Shown: in pieces, positions 49,422 through 57,484 of the stretch
Numbering within the stretch: the stretch's first letter is position 1
Layout: each line of letters opens with the position of its first letter
Assembly: GCA_020025675.1 (NCBI GenBank)
Contig: JAHHRS010000003.1
Span: 1-64,000 of the forward strand
Length of the DNA stretch: 64,000 bases
Source: Oscillospiraceae bacterium
GTDB taxonomy: Bacteria > Bacillota > Clostridia > Oscillospirales > Oscillospiraceae
Direction: 5' to 3'
Translations under genes and position numbers: made by a program
The notes under the pieces: generated by a model
The model's database searches: none
The model's input: only the letters and a program-made list of their open reading frames with translations
What the model was told of the DNA's origin: nothing

Positions 49422-50003
49422 ATGAATACCAAAAGCGCACTTTTAGTAGGCGTAGGCGGTCAGGGCGCAATCCTGACTGCGAAAATTCTTGTAAACGGCC
49501 TTATGAAAATGGGCTACGACGTTAAAATGTCCGAGGTTCACGGCATGAGCCAGCGAGGCGGCAGCGTAACCACTCAGGTGCATTGGGGCGAAAAGGTCTA
49601 TTCTCCCGTTATAGGCAAAGGCGCCGCCGATATTATGATAGCTTTTGAGAAAATGGAAGCGGTAAGATATGCGGAGTTTTTAAAGCCGGAGGGCATTGCT
49701 GTTATAAATGATTACGCAATTCCGTCATCCACCGTTGCAGCAGGTCTTTGTGAGTACCCTGAGGGCTGTCTGGAGGCTATGGAAAGTAATTTCAAATGCC
49801 ACAGCCTGAACGCCGCAGAGATAGCAATGGAGCTTGGAAACTCAAAGTGCATGAATGTGGTGCTTTTCGGTGCCATGACCGCCGCTCTTGATTTCGGGGA
49901 TATTGATTGGGAAGAAATTATTCGTGATACCGTACCCGAAAAATTCCTTGAGCTGAATCTTAAAGCCTATGAGGCAGGAAGAAACGCAGTGCTTAAAAAA
50001 TAA
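49422..50003 (+). CDS. iorB: Indolepyruvate ferredoxin oxidoreductase, beta subunit
   Basis: 193 residues, the gamma-type subunit of 2-oxoacid:ferredoxin oxidoreductases, with the N-terminal VGVGGQGAILTAKIL motif and SEVHGMSQRGGSVTTQVHWG. It pairs with IorA encoded directly upstream. The start at 49422 is the ATG eight bases behind AAGGAG; that site overlaps the end of iorA, so translation is coupled. A bidirectional terminator follows. Confidence 0.95.
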   Translation: MNTKSALLVGVGGQGAILTAKILVNGLMKMGYDVKMSEVHGMSQRGGSVTTQVHWGEKVYSPVIGKGAADIMIAFEKMEAVRYAEFLKPEGIAVINDYAIPSSTVAAGLCEYPEGCLEAMESNFKCHSLNAAEIAMELGNSKCMNVVLFGAMTAALDFGDIDWEEIIRDTVPEKFLELNLKAYEAGRNAVLKK

Positions 50004-50010
50004 CAGGATA

Positions 50011-50045
50011 AAAAATTACCGCTCCGAAAACGGAGCGGTATTTTT
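50011..50045. terminator. Bidirectional terminator between iorB and MATE copy 2
   Basis: Perfect 10-bp stem TACCGCTCCG / CGGAGCGGTA with an aaaa loop and A-run/T-run flanks. The same CTCCG-aaaa-CGGAG core appears in the hairpins at 28641 and 28870. Confidence 0.9.
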
Positions 50046-50048
50046 ATC

Positions 50049-51413
50049 TCATTTTTGACTGTCCATTCCCGCTTTTTTTATAACCCGTCTCAAAAGAGGT
50101 ACGGAAACGCAGGTGGCTATTGCTTCTGATATTGGGAAGCACAGCCATACAAGGTCAAGCTTCCCTGTAAGGCTGAAAAGCCATGCAATAGGCAGCAGCG
50201 CCGCAATCTGGCGTATAACTGATATAATAAGGCTGTACACGCCTTTGCCGAATGCCTGACAGCCTGATGAACAGACTATATTTACCCCCACAAACACAAA
50301 GGATGTACTTATTATTCTGAATGCGGGAACACCGATAGACATCATATAATCGCTGGCATCATACATTCTGAGAAGAATATTGGGCATGGTCTGCATAATA
50401 ATCAGACCTACAACTAAAATTCCCGTTGCATAAAGGATACCGTACTTAATGGTTTGGTGTATACGTTCCGGCTTATTTGCCCCGTAGTTATAGGCAATTA
50501 TGGGCACTATTGCATTATTAAGCCCAAAAACGGGCATAAATACAAAACTTTGCAGTTTACCGTAAACTCCGAAAACAGCCACAGCAGTAGAAGAAAAGTT
50601 CTTTAATATCAAATCCATAAGAAACATTGTGAGCGAAATAATAGATGACATGGCAATGGAGGGCACACTCACCCTGCACATATCAGCTAACATTATGCCG
50701 TCAGGTTTAAAGTCCTTATAGCTGAGGCTCACTTCGGGATTTTTCTTCAAATTGAGGAAAAAGCCCATTGCGGCTGCAAAGAACTGGCCGCCCACAGTTG
50801 CAACAGCAGCGCCGGCGACTCCCATTTTCGGGAAACCTAAAAGGCCGAAAATCAAAATAGGGTCAAAAACTATATTAAACACCGCTCCGCTGAGCTGGGT
50901 ATACATGGAGTACTTAGCTCTGCCTGTGGACTGCAAAAAGCGCTCAAAGCTTATTTGCACAAAAACACCGATTGAAAGGCACAGCACTATCCGCAGGTAG
51001 GTAACGCCGTAGTTTAAAATTTCCTGATTGTCTGTCTGGGCACGCATATAAGGCTCTACGGCAAAAATTCCCGCAATCAGGAATATAAGATAGCTCAGTC
51101 CCTGCAATAAAAGGCCGTTCTTTGCCACTGAATTTGCTCTTTTCCGGTCTCCGCAGCCCAAAGCTTTAGACAGGTTTGCATTTATACCAACTCCGTTACC
51201 CACGGCAAAAGCTATAATAAGGTTTTGCATCGGGAAAGCCATGGATACGGCAGTAAGGGCATTCTCGCTTAGCTGAGCCACAAATACACCGTCAACAACA
51301 TTATAAAGTGCCTGCACCAGCATGGAAATCATAATAGGAATTCCCATATCCAGCAGCAGGGTTTTAACGGGCATTTCGCCCATTTTATTTGACACATCCA
51401 ATCTTTGCGCCAT
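50049..51413 (-). CDS. MATE-family efflux transporter, copy 2
   Basis: About 454 residues and 12 helices. Family stretches include PIMISMLVQALYNVVDGVFV, QNLIIAFAVGNGVGINANLS and PVFGLNNAIVPIIAYNYGAN. The start at 51413 is the ATG behind AGAGGGA; the frame extends to 51458 without a binding site. It is unlike copy 1 in detail, so it is not a recent duplicate. It is convergent with iorB. The substrate is unknown. Confidence 0.92.
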   Translation of the reverse strand: MAQRLDVSNKMGEMPVKTLLLDMGIPIMISMLVQALYNVVDGVFVAQLSENALTAVSMAFPMQNLIIAFAVGNGVGINANLSKALGCGDRKRANSVAKNGLLLQGLSYLIFLIAGIFAVEPYMRAQTDNQEILNYGVTYLRIVLCLSIGVFVQISFERFLQSTGRAKYSMYTQLSGAVFNIVFDPILIFGLLGFPKMGVAGAAVATVGGQFFAAAMGFFLNLKKNPEVSLSYKDFKPDGIMLADMCRVSVPSIAMSSIISLTMFLMDLILKNFSSTAVAVFGVYGKLQSFVFMPVFGLNNAIVPIIAYNYGANKPERIHQTIKYGILYATGILVVGLIIMQTMPNILLRMYDASDYMMSIGVPAFRIISTSFVFVGVNIVCSSGCQAFGKGVYSLIISVIRQIAALLPIAWLFSLTGKLDLVWLCFPISEAIATCVSVPLLRRVIKKAGMDSQK

Positions 51414-51479
51414 ATTATCCCTCTTTTTCACATAATTCAACACTACGTATTTTAACACAAATTCAGGAAATTAGCAACA

Positions 51480-51506
51480 AAAGGGCGTGTTAAAAACACG
51501 CCCCTT
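51480..51506 (-). terminator. Terminator of sufCB
   Basis: Stem GGGCGTGT / ACACGCCC (51483-51503) with loop TAAAA; on the minus strand it is followed by CTTTTG. Confidence 0.75.
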
Positions 51507-51533
51507 CTGCCTAAGGAAAAATAAATTTAAAAA

Positions 51534-52451
51534 TCAGCTCAAAAAGCCCTCTATTATCATGTTTTCAGCTTCCTGCTCGGTAAGTCCAAGGCTGCGCAGC
51601 TTCAAAATCTGCTCCCCTGCTATCTTACCGATAGCGGCCTCATGTATAAGGGCCGCGTCATTGTGGTGGGCTCTCAGTCTGGGAGCCGCATCCACTATGG
51701 CGTCCCCGTCAATTATGGAGTCGCACTCGGAATGGCCGCTGCATCTTGCAGAGCCTGTAATTGTAGAGGTATAGGTTTGCCGTGATTTACCTCTTGCAAC
51801 AGAACGGGAAATAATATCGGCGCTTGAATCCTCACCTTTGAGTTCCACGTCAAAATATGTATCGGCAGTCTGCTCCCCCTCGGTCAAAAGTCTCTCTCTT
51901 ACAAGAAGCTTGCCGCGGGCTTCGATAGTGCCGGTGGTCTTTCTGTCTGCTCTGTCAACGCCGCCTATCTGGGAGGTATCCATTTCAAGGAAAGCGCCCT
52001 CTCCTATATACACCTCGGTAACAGGGTCAATACTGCGTATGCCTTCGCCGTTTCCTGTTCCTACATGCTTTTCAATGTATTTGACGGTGGAATTCTTTCC
52101 CAGATAAAAGCGGTGTATGCCGTTGTGGCGCACAGCTTCGTGAGAATCTGTATGTACACCGCAGCCGGCAACAATGGTGCATTCAGCACCCTCGCCAATA
52201 TAGAAATCGTTATATACAAGGTCATCCATGCTCTTAGTAACACAGGTGGGAATATAAACAGTCTCACCCTTGCTGCCTTCCTTTACATGGACTGTAATTC
52301 CGGGCTTGCCCTCTTTATTTTCTATTTTAATATTCTCATTTACCTGCCGTCCCACGCAGCTTCCGTCCTCACGGATGCTGTATGCGGAATTCATGTATTT
52401 TTCTTTAAATACGGCTATTCTTCTCAGTATATCCTTTGTTATTTCATTCAC
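51534..52451 (-). CDS. sufB: SufB/SufD-family Fe-S cluster scaffold protein
   Basis: About 305 residues of the SufBD beta-helix family, clearly shorter than classical SufB (~465). Recognisable parts: YIEKHVGTGNGEG, EVYIGEGAFLEMDTSQIGGVD, SRSVARGKSRQTYTSTITG, SGHSECDSIIDGDAIVDAAP and the C-terminal EAAIGKIAGEQILKLRSLGL. The start is a GTG at 52451 that overlaps the end of sufC; the frame open to 52565 lies inside sufC. Only sufC accompanies it, with no sufS, sufU or second SufBD gene, so it fits the minimal two-gene SufCB type with a homodimeric scaffold. Confidence 0.9.
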   Translation of the reverse strand: MNEITKDILRRIAVFKEKYMNSAYSIREDGSCVGRQVNENIKIENKEGKPGITVHVKEGSKGETVYIPTCVTKSMDDLVYNDFYIGEGAECTIVAGCGVHTDSHEAVRHNGIHRFYLGKNSTVKYIEKHVGTGNGEGIRSIDPVTEVYIGEGAFLEMDTSQIGGVDRADRKTTGTIEARGKLLVRERLLTEGEQTADTYFDVELKGEDSSADIISRSVARGKSRQTYTSTITGSARCSGHSECDSIIDGDAIVDAAPRLRAHHNDAALIHEAAIGKIAGEQILKLRSLGLTEQEAENMIIEGFLS

Positions 52452-53181
52452 TGAAAACCGCCTCCCCTCTGTCGCAGGCAGCAACCTCCTGCTCCATTGC
52501 CTTAAAACGCATGGATTTGAGCATTTCCTCTCTGGGGCCTCTGTCCTGAATTTTGCCGTTTGCAACCAGCACTATCTCGTCTGCGATACGAAGTATACGC
52601 TCCTGATGTGAGATTATGATAAGGGTGTTCTTTTTTTCCTGATGCATACGGTGGAAAACTTCTATCAGGTTTTTAAAGCTCCACAGGTCAATGCCGGCCT
52701 CCGGTTCATCGAATATGGCTATCTTAGAGTCACGGGCAATGACAGTTGCAATTTCTATTCTCTTAATCTCTCCGCCTGAAAGGGTGGCATTAACCTCACG
52801 GTCAATGTACTCCTTGGCGCAAAGACCTACCTCGCCCAGTATCTCGCACAGCTCTGCGTCTTTAAGCTCTCTGCCCGCCGCAACCTCTACAAGGCGGCGC
52901 ACGGTTATGCCCTTAAAGCGCACAGGCTGCTGGAAAGCAAAGCTCAGACCCATCTGAGCACGCTCAGTTACGTCCTTATCGCTTATATCTTCTCCGTCCA
53001 AAATTATTCTGCCGGAAAGGGGCTTCTCTATACCGGCTATTATCTTGGCCAGGGTGGTTTTACCGCCGCCGTTGGGACCTGTAATAACTACCAGCTTGCC
53101 GTCCGGTATATCCAGATCCAGTCCCTTTAAAAGCTGTCTTCCGTCAGGGGAATTCCAGCTGATGTGTTCAAGACACAGCAT
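52444..53181 (-). CDS. sufC: Fe-S cluster assembly ATPase SufC
   Basis: A soluble ABC-type ATPase of ~245 residues that drives the SufB scaffold. Walker A is GPNGGGKTTLAKIIAG, the signature LSGGEIKRIEIATV and Walker B KIAIFDEPEAGID, followed by IISHQERIL. The EPEAGID Walker B region is typical of SufC rather than of transporters. The start at 53181 is the ATG eight bases behind AGGAG; the ATG at 53187 is too close to that site. It overlaps sufB by 8 bp. Confidence 0.94.
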   Translation of the reverse strand: MLCLEHISWNSPDGRQLLKGLDLDIPDGKLVVITGPNGGGKTTLAKIIAGIEKPLSGRIILDGEDISDKDVTERAQMGLSFAFQQPVRFKGITVRRLVEVAAGRELKDAELCEILGEVGLCAKEYIDREVNATLSGGEIKRIEIATVIARDSKIAIFDEPEAGIDLWSFKNLIEVFHRMHQEKKNTLIIISHQERILRIADEIVLVANGKIQDRGPREEMLKSMRFKAMEQEVAACDRGEAVFSE

Positions 53182-53216
53182 TTTCATGTCTCCTCTATAT
53201 CTGTATTATAAACGCC

Positions 53217-53247
53217 TTTTTCCCGCTGTGGTTTTCACAGCGGGAAA
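53217..53247. other. Hairpin between the metal ATPase and sufC genes
   Basis: Long stem CCCGCTGTG / CACAGCGGG extended by T/A pairs. There is no unpaired U-tract on either strand, so terminator function is uncertain. Confidence 0.5.
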
Positions 53248-53253
53248 AGAAGA

Positions 53254-55092
53254 TTATTTGACTTTTATCATTGCCCGCATGGCATTCAGAACCGCCAGCA
53301 GCATAACACCAACGTCTCCGAATATTGCTATCCACATGTTGGCAATACCCAAGGCTCCAAGAATAAGGATAAGCATTTTTACGCCAAGGGCAAAAACAAG
53401 GTTTTCTTTGGCAATGGTCATAGTTCTGCGGCAGATTTTAAGAGCTGCGGGAAGTTTCAGCGGGTCATCGTCCATAAGCACAATGTCAGAAGACTCTATG
53501 GCAGCATCTGAACCCATAACGCCCATTGCAATCCCAACGTTTGAGCGCATAAGAGCCGGTGCGTCGTTTATGCCGTCCCCCACGAATGCACATATATTGC
53601 CCCCGTCAATAAGTTCCTGAAGCTTTGAAAGCTTTTCGTCAGGCATAAGCTCATAACGGACATTATCTATGCCGAGCTTTCCGGCAACATTTACGGCAAT
53701 CTCTTTCTTGTCACCGCTGAGCATAAAGATGTTTTTTATTTTAAGTGCCTTAAGCCCGTCAATGGCTTTACGGGAATTGGCCTTCAGCTTATCATTAACG
53801 ACGATGTGGCCTAAGTACTCACTGCCCTTTGAAATATGGATAATACTGCCGTTTAGGTGGCAGTCATGCCATTTTGCACCCGCCTTATCCATAAGTCCGG
53901 AATTACCCACATAGAAAAGCTCACCGTCTATAACCGCTTTAACCCCTAAACCTGCAAGCTCCTGAGCATCCGCCACTCTGTCTTTGTCTATGTGTCCGCC
54001 GTGGGCGGCAACAATGGATTCAGCTATGGGGTGGTTTGAAAAGCTTTCAGCAGCAGCGGCAATATCTAAAAGCTCAGCCTCGGTCAGCTTATCGGAGTGA
54101 ATAGCCTCAACAGCAAAGCTGCCCTCTGTAAGAGTGCCTGTTTTGTCGAAAATAAAGCTGTCAACTTTTGAAAGGCTTTCTATTGCAGATGCACCCTTAA
54201 TGAGAATTCCCTGCTTGGATGCGCCGCCCATACCTGCGAAAAAGCTAAGGGGTATAGATACCACCAAAGCACAGGGACAGGAAACCATAAGGAAAATAAG
54301 GGCTCTCTCTATCCATGTCTCCCAAGGCTGTGAAAACAGAAGGGGCGGCAGGAAAGCCAGAAACAGTGCGCTGAAAACCACAACCGGTGTGTACCAGCGG
54401 GCAAATCGGCTTATAAAGCTTTCAACCTTTGCTTTCTTCTCGGCGGCATTTTCCACAAGCTCCAGAATTTTTGCGGCTGTACTTTCATAATACCCGCTTT
54501 CTGCCTGAATTTCAATAACTCCGCTCTGATTTACCGAACCGCTCACCGCTCTGTCACCCACCTTTAAATCAATCGGCAGGCTCTCACCGGTAAGTGCAGA
54601 GGCGTTAATTGTAGTATGCCCCGAAATTACCGTTCCGTCAAGAGGTATTTTTTCTCCGGGTCTCACAATAAGCCTTTCTCCGGGTGTAATTTCCTCAGGG
54701 CTTACGGTAAATTCCTCTCCGTTTCTTATGACGGTGGCAGTATCGGGTCTTATATCCATTAGAGCGGAAATTGATTTGCGGCTCTTACCTACGGCTAAAC
54801 TCTGGAAGAATTCGCCTATCTGGTAAAAAATCATAACTCCGGCAGCTTCCGGGTACTCCCTCAGGGCAAATGCCCCCAGAGTTGCAATGGACATAAGGAA
54901 TTTTTCATCAAACAGCTGTCCGTTTATTATTTTGCGCACAGCTCCAATAAGCACATCATAGCCCGCCGCAAGGTAGGCCGCTGTGAAAATTACAAATTTC
55001 CACAGCTCTGAAACAGGCAGCACAGCACCTAAAAGTGCCAGAACGGCGGCGGCTATAATGCGGTAAAGCTCTCTTTTCTGTCTTTTGCTCAT
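53254..55092 (-). CDS. cadA: P1B-type heavy-metal efflux ATPase (Zn/Cd/Pb class)
   Basis: 612 residues, lacking an N-terminal HMA domain. The membrane CPC motif is SCPCALVVSIPLSF, the phosphorylation site FDKTGTLTEG, and the HP motif and GDGINDAPAL are present. The last helices carry ALGVKMLILILGA and AIFGDVGVMLLAVLNAMRAM, the Lys and DxG typical of the P1B-2 Zn2+/Cd2+/Pb2+ exporters. A free-standing HMA protein is encoded next door and may supply the metal. It is the third gene after an ArsR-type sensor and the HMA protein, so probably metal-induced. Confidence 0.95.
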   Translation of the reverse strand: MSKRQKRELYRIIAAAVLALLGAVLPVSELWKFVIFTAAYLAAGYDVLIGAVRKIINGQLFDEKFLMSIATLGAFALREYPEAAGVMIFYQIGEFFQSLAVGKSRKSISALMDIRPDTATVIRNGEEFTVSPEEITPGERLIVRPGEKIPLDGTVISGHTTINASALTGESLPIDLKVGDRAVSGSVNQSGVIEIQAESGYYESTAAKILELVENAAEKKAKVESFISRFARWYTPVVVFSALFLAFLPPLLFSQPWETWIERALIFLMVSCPCALVVSIPLSFFAGMGGASKQGILIKGASAIESLSKVDSFIFDKTGTLTEGSFAVEAIHSDKLTEAELLDIAAAAESFSNHPIAESIVAAHGGHIDKDRVADAQELAGLGVKAVIDGELFYVGNSGLMDKAGAKWHDCHLNGSIIHISKGSEYLGHIVVNDKLKANSRKAIDGLKALKIKNIFMLSGDKKEIAVNVAGKLGIDNVRYELMPDEKLSKLQELIDGGNICAFVGDGINDAPALMRSNVGIAMGVMGSDAAIESSDIVLMDDDPLKLPAALKICRRTMTIAKENLVFALGVKMLILILGALGIANMWIAIFGDVGVMLLAVLNAMRAMIKVK

Positions 55093-55101
55093 ACAGACCT
55101 C

Positions 55102-55320
55102 TTAAAATTCAATGCTGCAGTCAGGTTCTATCTTCTTTACTGTCTTTTTAATGTTTTTAATTATTTCAGGGAAATTCTCTTCTTCTGCTTCAACAGAAAG
55201 CCTCTGAGCTATAAAGTTAAGGCTGGCATTCTCAACACCGGAAATTTTCCTGACGCCCTCCTCAATAAGAGCGGCGCAATGAGCACAGTCAAGGTTCTCT
55301 ACTTTAAATACTTTTTTCAT
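55102..55320 (-). CDS. Stand-alone heavy-metal-associated (HMA) domain protein
   Basis: 72 residues, one ferredoxin-like HMA domain with the metal site LDCAHCAALIE (CxxC, here with His between) and SGVENASLNFIAQRLSVE. It probably replaces the missing N-terminal domain of the adjacent P-type ATPase, handing over or sensing metal. The start at 55320 lies behind AAAGGGA; an upstream in-frame start at 55353 overlaps the regulator gene. It sits 5 bp after the regulator and 9 bp before the ATPase. Confidence 0.9.
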   Translation of the reverse strand: MKKVFKVENLDCAHCAALIEEGVRKISGVENASLNFIAQRLSVEAEEENFPEIIKNIKKTVKKIEPDCSIEF

Positions 55321-55324
55321 TTTT

Positions 55325-55702
55325 TTATTCCCTTTCTTCAATAATATGTTCATAGCCCTGAGCGACTATGGTTCTGACATGGTTATCCAGAAGATAGTAA
55401 TAAACATTCTTCCCTTCCTGACGGTTTCCCACAAGCTTGGCATTTCGCAGAATTCTCAGCTGATGGGAAATTGCGGACTGCTCCATACCCAGAAGCTCCG
55501 CTATGGCGCATACGCACATCTCAGACTCAAACAGGGCAAAGAGTATTTTCATTCTGGTTGTGTCCCCGAAAATTTTGTAAAGGTCTGCAAGGTCGCATAT
55601 AAGCTCGTCTTTAGGCATTTCTCCTTTTACTTTTTTAAGCAATGCGGCATGGTCGTGAGTCCCGCATTTTTCTTTACAGTCTATGGCCTCTCGGTCCTGC
55701 AT
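55325..55702 (-). CDS. cadC: ArsR/SmtB-family metal-sensing repressor (CadC-like)
   Basis: 125 residues, winged-helix ArsR family. The helix alpha-3 metal motif reads ESEMCVCAIAELLG (CxC, as ELCVC in CadC), and the N-terminal arm has a Cys/His cluster (DCKEKCGTHDH), so the CadC-type Cd/Pb/Zn site seems complete. The DNA-reading helix is EQSAISHQLRILRNA. The start at 55702 is the ATG behind GGAGG. It should repress its own operon with the HMA protein and P-type ATPase; three CATATG boxes upstream are likely operators. Confidence 0.93.
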   Translation of the reverse strand: MQDREAIDCKEKCGTHDHAALLKKVKGEMPKDELICDLADLYKIFGDTTRMKILFALFESEMCVCAIAELLGMEQSAISHQLRILRNAKLVGNRQEGKNVYYYLLDNHVRTIVAQGYEHIIEERE

Positions 55703-55720
55703 TTTATATGAGCCTCCATT

Positions 55721-55758
55721 CATATGTTTATCTGTTCATATGATAAACCGTTCATATG
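55721..55758 (-). promoter_or_regulatory. Three CATATG boxes at 16-bp period, likely CadC operator
   Basis: CATATG at 55721-55726, 55737-55742 and 55753-55758, each pair separated by 10 bp; TTCATATG occurs in two of them. Adjacent palindromic boxes make AT-rich inverted repeats of the size bound by ArsR dimers, placed just upstream of the regulator gene. Confidence 0.65.
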
Positions 55759-55817
55759 TTTTTGTCAATAACTTTCTGAATTTTTTTCTCTTTACTCACC
55801 GTCGTATATTTTGGGTA

Positions 55818-55855
55818 CAAAAAGCCCTCTCTATCGGTTTACCGATAAAGAGGGC
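55818..55855 (-). terminator. Terminator of cls
   Basis: GCCCTCT-c-TATCGGT / ACCGATA-a-AGAGGGC stem (one mismatch), followed on the minus strand by CTTTTTG. Confidence 0.85.
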
Positions 55856-55882
55856 GCATATCAAACTATGGATTTTTTAAAT

Positions 55883-57478
55883 TTACATAAGCGGTGCAAT
55901 GGCTTTCATCACAACGCCGGCAGCTTTTACGGAGAATTTTTCCTTCTTCACCGTTTCCGGTGTGACGGTGCGGCATTTTTCCTCCGTCTGCAAAAAGTCC
56001 GCCTTTATATCCGGTATGCAGGAAGCCTCATACATATAAGCGGCGCACTCGAAATGGTGATAAAGGCTTCTGTAATCAAGGTTAATAGTACCGACTACCG
56101 CTTCCCTGTCGTCGGCCACAAAGACCTTTGCATGGACAAAGCCGGGGGAATACTCATAGATTTTTACTCCTGACTCCAGAAGAGACTTGTAATGGGTCTT
56201 AGCCAAGGCATATGGCAGTTTTTTATCAGGTATCCCCGGTAAAATAAGCCTTACATCCACTCCCCGCTCGGCGGCAAATTTTATTGCCGTCTCCATTTCT
56301 CCGTCCAAAATAAGATAAGGCGTCATGATATAGATATAATCCCTTGCTCTGTTAAGCAAATCCAGATACAGCCACTCACCTACCCGCTCATTATCCAGCG
56401 GGCAGTCACCGTAAGGTATGACATAGCCCGGAGCATCGGGGATAAAATGCGGCGCTGTGCTGAGATAGCGCCCGTAGTTCTCCGGCTCTTTCTCGCTTAC
56501 GTTCCACATCTGCAAAAACATAAGGGTAAAGCTCTTTGCGGCCTCGCCTTCCACCATTACGGCGGTATCTTTCCAGTGCCCGAAACGCTCTTTAACATTT
56601 ATATACTCGTCAGCAAGATTAATGCCGCCGGTAAAAGCAACTTTTCCGTCCACCACAAGAATTTTTCTGTGGTCACGGTAATTATAGTGGGTAGACACAA
56701 AAGGAGTAAGGGGTGCAAAAATCTTGCACTTAATATTAAGCTCCTCCAGACGTTTTGCATAGTCGTGGGGCAGGCGGGTAAATTCGCATGTTCCGTCGTA
56801 CATCATGCGGACCTCTACCCCCTGAGCGGCCTTTTCTGCCAGAATTTCCAGAACCTTTCCCCACATAAGCCCTTCATCAATAATGAAGTACTCCAGAAAT
56901 ATAAACTTTTCGGCCTTTTTAAGTTGGATTAAAAGTTCGGCAAACTTATCCTCTCCGCTGGGAAAATACTTAACCGCCGTTTTATCAAATACCGGGTGAC
57001 AGCCGCCTCTTTTAAGATACCTTGCAAGACCTGCGGCCTCAGGCGCTTCGGTTTTGAACCTATCAAAAACTTCCTTATTCTGCTCAAGCATGTGGCTGCT
57101 GTCGTTGCTTACCTGCGCAAAGCGGTCTCTCAGGATTCTGTGCCCCAAATTGCTGTGGGTATAGAGGAAGAGAAGAGCACCGAACACAGGCAAAACCATA
57201 ATCAGCGCCAGCCAGCTCAGCTTTGCCGTTGGGTCGTGGCTGCTGTTAAAAAGGTACAGCACCATAATTGCGGTGAATACAGCCTCGGCAACATAGTAGT
57301 AGGGCAGAATGCCTCTTGCATAGAAAAACAAGCCGAAAAGTATGGCTACCTGTATCAAAAGCAGCAGAATTATAAGTCCCGTGCGGCTGAACACAATACG
57401 CAGCAAGCCTTTTTTACTTTTTTTAAGCAGTCTTATTCCGGCGCTGTCCTGTTCTATATATCCGTCAGTTGCCTTCAT
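55883..57478 (-). CDS. cls: Cardiolipin synthase
   Basis: A 531-residue phospholipase D-superfamily enzyme condensing two phosphatidylglycerols into cardiolipin. Two N-terminal membrane helices (~29-75) precede the catalytic part. The HKD motifs are YRDHRKILVVDGKVAFTGG (first) and GFVHAKVFVADDREAVVGT (second). The length is slightly above the usual ~480-510. It is the last gene of a likely operon with rsmI and the SAM-dependent methyltransferase. Confidence 0.95.
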   Translation of the reverse strand: MKATDGYIEQDSAGIRLLKKSKKGLLRIVFSRTGLIILLLLIQVAILFGLFFYARGILPYYYVAEAVFTAIMVLYLFNSSHDPTAKLSWLALIMVLPVFGALLFLYTHSNLGHRILRDRFAQVSNDSSHMLEQNKEVFDRFKTEAPEAAGLARYLKRGGCHPVFDKTAVKYFPSGEDKFAELLIQLKKAEKFIFLEYFIIDEGLMWGKVLEILAEKAAQGVEVRMMYDGTCEFTRLPHDYAKRLEELNIKCKIFAPLTPFVSTHYNYRDHRKILVVDGKVAFTGGINLADEYINVKERFGHWKDTAVMVEGEAAKSFTLMFLQMWNVSEKEPENYGRYLSTAPHFIPDAPGYVIPYGDCPLDNERVGEWLYLDLLNRARDYIYIMTPYLILDGEMETAIKFAAERGVDVRLILPGIPDKKLPYALAKTHYKSLLESGVKIYEYSPGFVHAKVFVADDREAVVGTINLDYRSLYHHFECAAYMYEASCIPDIKADFLQTEEKCRTVTPETVKKEKFSVKAAGVVMKAIAPLM

Positions 57479-57484
57479 CAGTCC

